A stretch of DNA of 64,000 bases, taken from NCBI GenBank assembly GCA_965652395.1, contig CBFGUW010000024.1:1-64000 (forward strand), given 5' to 3'. The notes beneath the pieces are model-generated. The model was not told where the DNA came from and did not search any database. It saw only the letters and a list, made by a program, of their open reading frames with translations. The position numbers and the translations under genes were made by a program. Every line of letters begins with the position of its first letter. Positions within the stretch are counted from its first letter, which is position 1. Of this stretch, positions 58,866-64,000 are shown piece after piece. Source of the stretch: Saccharospirillum sp965652395. Lineage in GTDB: Bacteria > Pseudomonadota > Gammaproteobacteria > Pseudomonadales > Natronospirillaceae.

Positions 58866-60513
58866 GTGTACCCGTGGTAGTCAGGGTGTGTGCTTCGACG
58901 TTGTGGTTGGCCAACATCAGGTTGGCCGAAGTAATGGCTTTGGGTAGGTGATCAAATTCAGCGGATCGATCACTCATATTGCACAGCACTAAATACTGTT
59001 CATTCCCGTGTGTTCGGCTGTACGCAAAGATCTGTTCATGGTCTTCCAGTACCAGATCATAGGTGCCGTAAATTAACCCTGGGTTGTCCCGACGAAGACT
59101 GATCATCCGTTTGTAGTAATTCAACACGGAATCAGGATCTTCCTGCTGAGCTTCGGCGTTCAGGGTTTTGTAATTCGGGTTGACGGTCAGCCAGGGCTTA
59201 CCGGTAGTAAACCCGGCATTTTCCTCTGGCGACCATTGCATCGGCGTGCGGGAGTTGTCCCGTGCGTTGTCACGCAGGGCGGCTATGATGTCTTCGTCTC
59301 CCCAACCCTGTTCACGCCATTTACGGGCTTTGTTGTGAATGGCCACGTCGTCGAATTGCTGCAGTTCACTGAACGGAAAATTGGACATGCCCAATTCCTG
59401 GCCCTGATAAATAAAGGGTGTGCCCTGCATCAGAAAATACAGAGTGGCGATGGCGGTGGCACTCTCGCTCCAGAATTCCTTGTCGTTACCCCAGGTGGAA
59501 ACGATGCGTGGAATGTCATGATTTTCCACGAAGAGCGCATTCCAGCCTTTACCTTCCAAGCCCTTTTGCCAACGCGTCAGTGTTTTCTTCAAATGAGGAA
59601 GGTTCAGACCGGATTCCGAGGTGCTCCACAGAGTGAGCTGCTCGAACTGAAACAGCATATTGAAACGACCAGCGTCTTCACTCACCCAATCCGGTGCCTG
59701 GTCCACGTTCACACCATTGGCTTCGCCGACAGTCATGATGTCGTAGTGGGCGAAGGTATTCGCGCACAAATCGCTTACATCGTCCAACACGCCCTCGACG
59801 TTCATGTGCATGTCCATCGAAGGTACCGTGACAAGGCCTTCGGGGTTGGGCATGTCCGGCAGGCCATCCACTTTGCGGATGTGGGTGATGGCATCGATGC
59901 GAAAGCCATCGACCCCTTTGTCCAGCCACCAACGCACCATATCGTAAAGGGCCGAGCGCATTTCCGCGTTCGCCCAGTTCAGGTCAGGTTGTTTGCTGGA
60001 AAACACGTGCAGGAAATACTGGTCTGTCGTGTCGTCATAACGCCAGGCAGATTCGTTGAAAATACTTTCCCAGTTGTTGGGCGGTCCACCGTTTTTTCCG
60101 TCCCGCCAGATGTACCAATCGCGTTTTGGGTTGTCTCGCGAAGAACGTGACTCCTGGAACCAGGGGTGTTCGTCACTGGTGTGATTCAACACCAGATCCA
60201 ACAGAATTTTAATGCCCCGGTGATGCGCTTCGGCGAGCAGGTGATCGAAATCTTCCATGGTGCCGAATTCAGCCATGATGCCTTGATAGTCACTGATATC
60301 GTAACCGTTGTCGTCGTTGGGCGAGGAGAAGATCGGACACAACCAAAGCACGTTGACGCCCAAATCGTTCAGGTAATCCAGTTTCTGGGTGATGCCCTGT
60401 AGATCACCGATGCCATCACCATTGCTGTCCATGAAACTGCGGGGATATATCTGGTAGACAACGGCGTTTTTCCACCAGGCTTCGGTGGGGGTATGGGGCG
60501 ATGTCTGCTGCAT
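58831..60513 (-). CDS. GH13 alpha-glucosidase / oligo-1,6-glucosidase
   Basis: About 560 residues; AGGACC before ATG 60513. Catalytic motifs: WWKNAVVYQIYPRSFMDSNGDGIGDLQGI, LLDLVLNHTSDEHPWF, nucleophile in GVDGFRIDAITHI, acid in MTVGEANGV and FVENHDIPR. The YPRSFMDSNGDGIGDL start indicates the cytoplasmic alpha-glucosidase/trehalulose-type branch. It cleaves maltodextrins or isomaltose after uptake. No signal peptide. It is far from the extracellular amylase genes. Confidence 0.9.
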   Translation of the reverse strand: MQQTSPHTPTEAWWKNAVVYQIYPRSFMDSNGDGIGDLQGITQKLDYLNDLGVNVLWLCPIFSSPNDDNGYDISDYQGIMAEFGTMEDFDHLLAEAHHRGIKILLDLVLNHTSDEHPWFQESRSSRDNPKRDWYIWRDGKNGGPPNNWESIFNESAWRYDDTTDQYFLHVFSSKQPDLNWANAEMRSALYDMVRWWLDKGVDGFRIDAITHIRKVDGLPDMPNPEGLVTVPSMDMHMNVEGVLDDVSDLCANTFAHYDIMTVGEANGVNVDQAPDWVSEDAGRFNMLFQFEQLTLWSTSESGLNLPHLKKTLTRWQKGLEGKGWNALFVENHDIPRIVSTWGNDKEFWSESATAIATLYFLMQGTPFIYQGQELGMSNFPFSELQQFDDVAIHNKARKWREQGWGDEDIIAALRDNARDNSRTPMQWSPEENAGFTTGKPWLTVNPNYKTLNAEAQQEDPDSVLNYYKRMISLRRDNPGLIYGTYDLVLEDHEQIFAYSRTHGNEQYLVLCNMSDRSAEFDHLPKAITSANLMLANHNVEAHTLTTTGTLKPFEARVYRL

Positions 60514-60937
60514 GGTCGGTGGTCCTGTCAAATCAATAAAGGCTGGTTCGTCAGCCTAGGGGCTGTTCGGTCGGCAGGGTTCTGCCAGGAATCGGCAGAG
60601 AGTAATGAAGGCGGGGGACTAAATGAACCGCATTTTTTCAACCTTGCAGAGAATCAACCCCTCTCCCCCCAGGACTAGACCGGGAAGGAGCACCGCTAGA
60701 CAGATGGGAAAACGGCCACTGAATCGGTAAGGCGCCTGTCACGTACTTGATAGTAGTTCTCGTTGAGGCCAGGCGGTTGTATCAAAAGCGTCAACAAACT
60801 GGATGTACTCGGCCCGTTAACGCGCCGAAAATTTCGATTAGCGTGCGTTTTTGTAACTTCGTGGAAAAGCCCCCCATGCCCGGCTAACGTTTTTAAAACT
60901 CATAACGCTTAAGTTATTGTTGAACGGGAGCCGAAGT
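60514..60937. other. 424-nt intergenic region
   Basis: Divergent region between the glucosidase and a lipoprotein gene. No gene seen. A weak MalT-like match (GGGGGAGAGG on the minus strand, 60659-60668) is present, 8 of 10, not convincing by itself. Confidence 0.4.
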
Positions 60938-61072
60938 ATGAGAAATAACCCAGCTTTTTACTTTGCCTGTGTATTGCCTTTTCTTTTAACCGCATGCGAT
61001 AACGCGTCGGACGATACAGATAACAACGGTGATACCCGTCCGCATCCCGTGCTGGCTTCCCCAGTGGAATGA
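60938..61072 (+). CDS. Lipoprotein N-terminal fragment (44 aa), probably frameshifted
   Basis: GGGAG precedes ATG 60938. The product MRNNPAFYFACVLPFLLTAC is a lipoprotein signal (LLTAC) with an Asp/Asn linker, ending at TGA 61070-61072. The next gene begins at ATG 61069 in another frame and lacks any signal. The two most likely derive from one lipoprotein gene by a one-base shift between 61033 and 61069. A true coupled pair cannot be excluded. Confidence 0.6.
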   Translation: MRNNPAFYFACVLPFLLTACDNASDDTDNNGDTRPHPVLASPVE

Positions 61073-62583
61073 TCGTAGCGTCACCCACGAGCAGCGGTAG
61101 CAGTACCACCGGCAAAGCCTTGACGCTGAACAGCGTCATGAACCGGACAACCGGATACGACTCACTCACCAGTCAATTGGAAGACCTGCTCAGTGGTGCC
61201 TCTTCCGTGAGCGATGTATTCGACCCCGAAGCGTTTTACGCCATGAGTGGCGATGCCGAGTGTTACGGCCCCGAACTGCTGTATCAGGACCACCCCGATG
61301 CACCGGATGCCAATGACGACGGCTCGCTGCCGACCGGCGACCTCGGTATTTGGGAGGAAACCCTGGATACCGGCGAAGCCTGTGCCGCAGCCCAGCTGAA
61401 CGCTCAGTTGGAAGGTGTACAAAACCGCACCTTCATGTCGATGATGGGATTAGCCAGCCTGATCATCGCTTATGAATCAGACGGCCATGCCTGGCCGGAC
61501 GACGTGGAAACCTCAGGAAGTACAGGCGACCTTGCCGCCACCCTCAACGCCGAAGGCATCGCCAACGTTAACTTTGTCAGCGCGGAAATTGAATACGACA
61601 GCGCGACCGAACAATACAGCTACAGCCTCGAATTGACATACACCCGAGACAGTACCGACTATGACATCGCCGTCTCACTCATTTATGACGAGGTGGACGG
61701 GGACGAAAATACCTACGAAAGCCTGCTCAACCTATTGGTGGAAGATACCTTTGTTAACGGCGGAGACCGCTGTGTGAATGACAACGCCGTAACGCGTGGC
61801 ACCTCGCTGCACTTCATCAGCAACAGCGCTACCGACATTCGCCTGCAGGCACGTGAAGCCGCCTGGTGTGAACACTTTGATTTAGACCTGGCATCGGATG
61901 CCAACGGCCTGACTCAGGATATCGCAACAGCGGGACTGAGCACCGAAATCACCGGCTATGTTCTTAACCCGGATACCGACCCGGACAATAACAACGCCAC
62001 CCTGGACGGTTGGGAGAACAATTTCGCCTATTTCACGGCGGACTTTAACCCCGACACACTGCGAGGGGATTATGCCTACGTTTGGCAGGCCGGACCGGGC
62101 GATGACAAAAGCCGGGTATTCAATGTAGGGCTGGAAGTGTCCGACGGCTCTTCCGGCGAAGCCTATTTCGGTTACGGCGACCACGTGGAAACCACCGGCT
62201 TTGAACACATTGTTAAAGGGTTTATCTGCAATTGGGCGGGCCCCGGCAACGATCATACCCTGCTTGCCTACGCCCAGCGCCAGCATATCACCCGGTCGGA
62301 CAGCAGCGGTTTGTTCGAACCTTCGAACAGCAACGGCAGTTCATCCAACATCACCTATGCGCCAACCACTAGTTGCACACACGCCGGTGGTGATTCCTTC
62401 CTGTACGATCGGGATCTGGATGGCGACCTGAACGATGAAACATCCGACACGGTTAATGTGGGCACCGGCCAGACATTGGCTTTTGACTTGATGGATGCGG
62501 TTCAAGCCGAAACGGACTATGGCACTATTGATTTGTATATTCAGAATGGCCGGGGTTATGACCTACCAGATTACCCTAATTAA
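61069..62583 (+). CDS. Hypothetical secreted protein, main part of a split lipoprotein gene
   Basis: 504 residues, very Asp/Thr/Ser-rich and lacking Lys, like an exported protein. No recognised domain. Cys occur in pairs (DAECYGPELLY ... GEACAAAQ; GGDRCVNDN ... AAWCEHF; GFICNW ... TSCTHAGG), suggesting disulfides outside the cytoplasm. The start ATG overlaps the stop of the preceding signal-peptide fragment by 4 nt. In frame, the codons before ATG (AGFPSG-MIVASP) read naturally, which supports a frameshift upstream. Confidence 0.65.
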   Translation: MIVASPTSSGSSTTGKALTLNSVMNRTTGYDSLTSQLEDLLSGASSVSDVFDPEAFYAMSGDAECYGPELLYQDHPDAPDANDDGSLPTGDLGIWEETLDTGEACAAAQLNAQLEGVQNRTFMSMMGLASLIIAYESDGHAWPDDVETSGSTGDLAATLNAEGIANVNFVSAEIEYDSATEQYSYSLELTYTRDSTDYDIAVSLIYDEVDGDENTYESLLNLLVEDTFVNGGDRCVNDNAVTRGTSLHFISNSATDIRLQAREAAWCEHFDLDLASDANGLTQDIATAGLSTEITGYVLNPDTDPDNNNATLDGWENNFAYFTADFNPDTLRGDYAYVWQAGPGDDKSRVFNVGLEVSDGSSGEAYFGYGDHVETTGFEHIVKGFICNWAGPGNDHTLLAYAQRQHITRSDSSGLFEPSNSNGSSSNITYAPTTSCTHAGGDSFLYDRDLDGDLNDETSDTVNVGTGQTLAFDLMDAVQAETDYGTIDLYIQNGRGYDLPDYPN

Positions 62584-62597
62584 GGGGAGTGAACCGA

Positions 62598-62621
62598 GCG
62601 CCCGCTTTCACAGGCGGGCGC
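62598..62621. terminator. Convergent hairpin
   Basis: GCGCCCGC (62598-62605) pairs with GCGGGCGC (62614-62621), between convergent genes. Confidence 0.6.
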
Positions 62622-62632
62622 CAACAAGGCCG

Positions 62633-62950
62633 TTACCCCAGAAAATGCTTAAGCCCTAAAAACAGCCCCATTCCGCCAATAACCACCGCTAAGGTGTGTT
62701 TCGCCACCAAACTGATGACCACCGTGCCAACACCGGCCAGAAGAAACAGATTGGTGAGGTCGCCGTTTTCAACGGTAGGCAGAAAAACCAAGGGAGCCCA
62801 CATCGCGGTGAGTACGGCGGGCGCGGTGAACTTCAGGAACCGCCGGGTGCGCGCATCAAGCGTGATCGGTATCGACCGGGTTAGAAAGGCATAGCGGCAG
62901 CAAAAAGTAATGCACGCCATCAGCGGAATCGCGAGCCAGACATTGATCAT
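62633..62950 (-). CDS. azlD: AzlD family branched-chain amino acid export subunit
   Basis: 105 residues, three to four helices: NVWLAIPLMACITFCCRYAFLT, FTAPAVLTAMWAPLVFLP, LFLLAGVGTVVISLVAK, LAVVIGGMGLFLGL. ATG 62950 overlaps the azlC stop (ATGA). Together AzlC and AzlD form an exporter of branched-chain amino acids. Confidence 0.88.
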   Translation of the reverse strand: MINVWLAIPLMACITFCCRYAFLTRSIPITLDARTRRFLKFTAPAVLTAMWAPLVFLPTVENGDLTNLFLLAGVGTVVISLVAKHTLAVVIGGMGLFLGLKHFLG

Positions 62951-63672
62951 GGCAGAACACTTTTCGAATCGGTAACCCCCGATAAAAAATAGCCCACTAC
63001 CATACCGGCGAGTGTCGATATCAGCAGCCCCTGGGACACTCCGAAAACGGCGAAGGCCACCGATGAAACACCACTGGTTACCACGCACAGTAGAGTCGGT
63101 CGGTCACGGATTTCCGGTATCACGATTGCAATGAAGGTCGCGGCAACCGCAAACTCAAACCCGAGGTTTTCAAGGTTGGGGATGCTGCGCCCCAACAGAA
63201 TTCCTGCCAGCGAAGCCAGGTTCCACCACAGGTAAAAAGTGGCCCCGGCACCCAGGGCATAGTAGCGACTGAAGTGCTGTGTATGTTGCAGACGGTTCAT
63301 CGTTACCGCGAACAATTCATCCGTCAGCAGAAACGCCAGGATCACCCGCCATTTTAAACCGAGCGCTTGAGTATGATCACGGAACACAGCCGAATAGAGC
63401 AGGTGGCGTGAACTGATGATGGTGCTCGTTCCAAGCAGGGCGGTCAGGCTCCCTATGGGTATCAGAGTAAAGCTCGCTAGCTGCACGGCTCCCGCAAACA
63501 CCAGCAACGACATCAACTGAGCCTGCAGAGCACTGAGGCCGGTTTCCAACGCCAGTGAACCACACAGCACACCCCAGGGCGCCGTCGCCAGGGCCAGCGG
63601 GAAAATATCCAACGTTCCCCGAAGGGCCTGGTTTACCGGTTGTATTGAAGCGTCCTGGAATTGCGTGCTCAT
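62947..63672 (-). CDS. azlC: AzlC family branched-chain amino acid export protein
   Basis: 241 residues: DIFPLALATAPWGVLCGSLALETGLSALQAQLMSLLVFAGAVQLA and SRHLLYSAVF, FLLTDELFAVTMNRL are AzlC/YgaZ signatures. Several helices. It is read just downstream of the AraC gene on the same strand. Confidence 0.92.
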   Translation of the reverse strand: MSTQFQDASIQPVNQALRGTLDIFPLALATAPWGVLCGSLALETGLSALQAQLMSLLVFAGAVQLASFTLIPIGSLTALLGTSTIISSRHLLYSAVFRDHTQALGLKWRVILAFLLTDELFAVTMNRLQHTQHFSRYYALGAGATFYLWWNLASLAGILLGRSIPNLENLGFEFAVAATFIAIVIPEIRDRPTLLCVVTSGVSSVAFAVFGVSQGLLISTLAGMVVGYFLSGVTDSKSVLP

Positions 63673-63727
63673 GGGCTGACCGAATGCGGTTTGGGACCAA
63701 TTACTTTATTCCCAACCGGCATGCCCG

Positions 63728-64000
63728 CTATTGTAAGGAATTGCTCAGCGCACTCTGGTAACGTGCCGGGGTAATGCCCATGCAGCGCTTGAAGTGATGG
63801 GTAAAATGGCTTTGATCGTGAAAACCACAGGTAACGGCCACCTGAACAGGACTCATGCCCTGGCGCAATAGCTGTTTGGCGCGTTTGATGCGCGCTTGAA
63901 TCTGAAAGGCGTGAGGTGGCAGGCCGAATACTTTTTTGAACTGTCGTACCAGATGAAAGGGGCTTAAACCTGCGATCGCGGCAAGTTGTTCCAGAGAAGG
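63728..64000 (-). CDS. AraC-family regulator, C-terminal part
   Basis: The first 91 in-frame codons from the right edge end at TAG 63728. They encode the two HTHs: LAAIAGLSPFHLVRQFKKVFGLPPHAFQIQARIKRAKQLLRQG and VAVTCGFHDQSHFTHHFKRCMGITPARYQ. The N-terminal ligand domain lies beyond the window. It is the likely regulator of azlCD, 55 nt downstream. Confidence 0.9.
   Translation of the reverse strand, partial: PSLEQLAAIAGLSPFHLVRQFKKVFGLPPHAFQIQARIKRAKQLLRQGMSPVQVAVTCGFHDQSHFTHHFKRCMGITPARYQSALSNSLQ

Overview
The window reads as a stretch of chromosome from a free-living, probably marine or halophilic gammaproteobacterium of the Oceanospirillales/Saccharospirillum kind. This is inferred from family content (lipoprotein pullulanase and amylase, UbiK, the tkt / ArsR-methyltransferase / metK arrangement also found in Pseudomonas, a psp operon and glnK-amtB). 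No rRNA, tRNA, CRISPR array, insertion sequence or prophage was recognised. Most genes have moderately high GC. Exceptions are the tail-collar cluster (about 2.3-9 kb) and especially 52.1-54.2 kb, which are AT-richer and look like acquired or accessory DNA.

Layout. 0-2.2 kb: 5' part of a large secreted repeat protein running off the left edge. 2.3-9.4 kb: an accessory cluster with a TIGR03032-type protein, a subtilase, three tandem phage-tail-collar proteins, a DUF6916-like protein, a GNAT, an Asp/Asn beta-hydroxylase-like protein, then divergently a sulfotransferase and an HExxH protein. 9.5-11.6 kb: two membrane proteins and a TetR regulator. 11.7-20.5 kb: alpha-glucan locus (divergent pullulanase and amylase lipoproteins plus a beta-barrel protein). 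20.7-23.3 kb: chromate resistance chrB-chrA-rhodanese. 23.4-28.4 kb: HAD, TatD, rsmE-argC, metF. 28.5-34.8 kb: the S-adenosylmethionine cycle (ArsR/methyltransferase regulator, metK, ahcY) with an inserted four-helix-bundle gene, and divergent tkt. 35-39 kb: small exported proteins, redox enzymes and a LuxR solo with a lux-box-like site. 39.5-47.7 kb: BMP-type (purine nucleoside-like) ABC transporter with two binding proteins, a 2-oxoglutarate oxygenase and aspartoacylase. 48.5-51.7 kb: ubiK and glnK-amtB-glnK behind NtrC/sigma-54 sites. 52-54.2 kb: astacin-type protease and a lipoprotein. 54.2-57.9 kb: phage-shock regulon (pspF divergent from a sigma-54 operon headed by an unlisted 53-aa membrane protein). 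57.9-62.6 kb: Gfo/Idh/MocA dehydrogenase, GH13 glucosidase, a lipoprotein gene split by an apparent frameshift. 62.6-64 kb: azlD, azlC and the C-terminal part of an AraC regulator.

The strongest structure not explained by genes is a family of five intergenic palindromes, four of exactly 113 nt and one of 112 nt. Each folds as a long closing stem plus two internal hairpins with CC loops. The arm sequences differ almost completely between copies but stay complementary within each copy. A second, shorter repeat family (GGGAGACG motif) flanks the four-helix-bundle gene in inverted orientation and recurs at two other sites. Other notable points are three MalT-box-like sites between the amylolytic genes, a perfect 28-bp operator candidate between tkt and the SAM-cycle regulator, and the tail-collar cluster with its putative modification enzymes.
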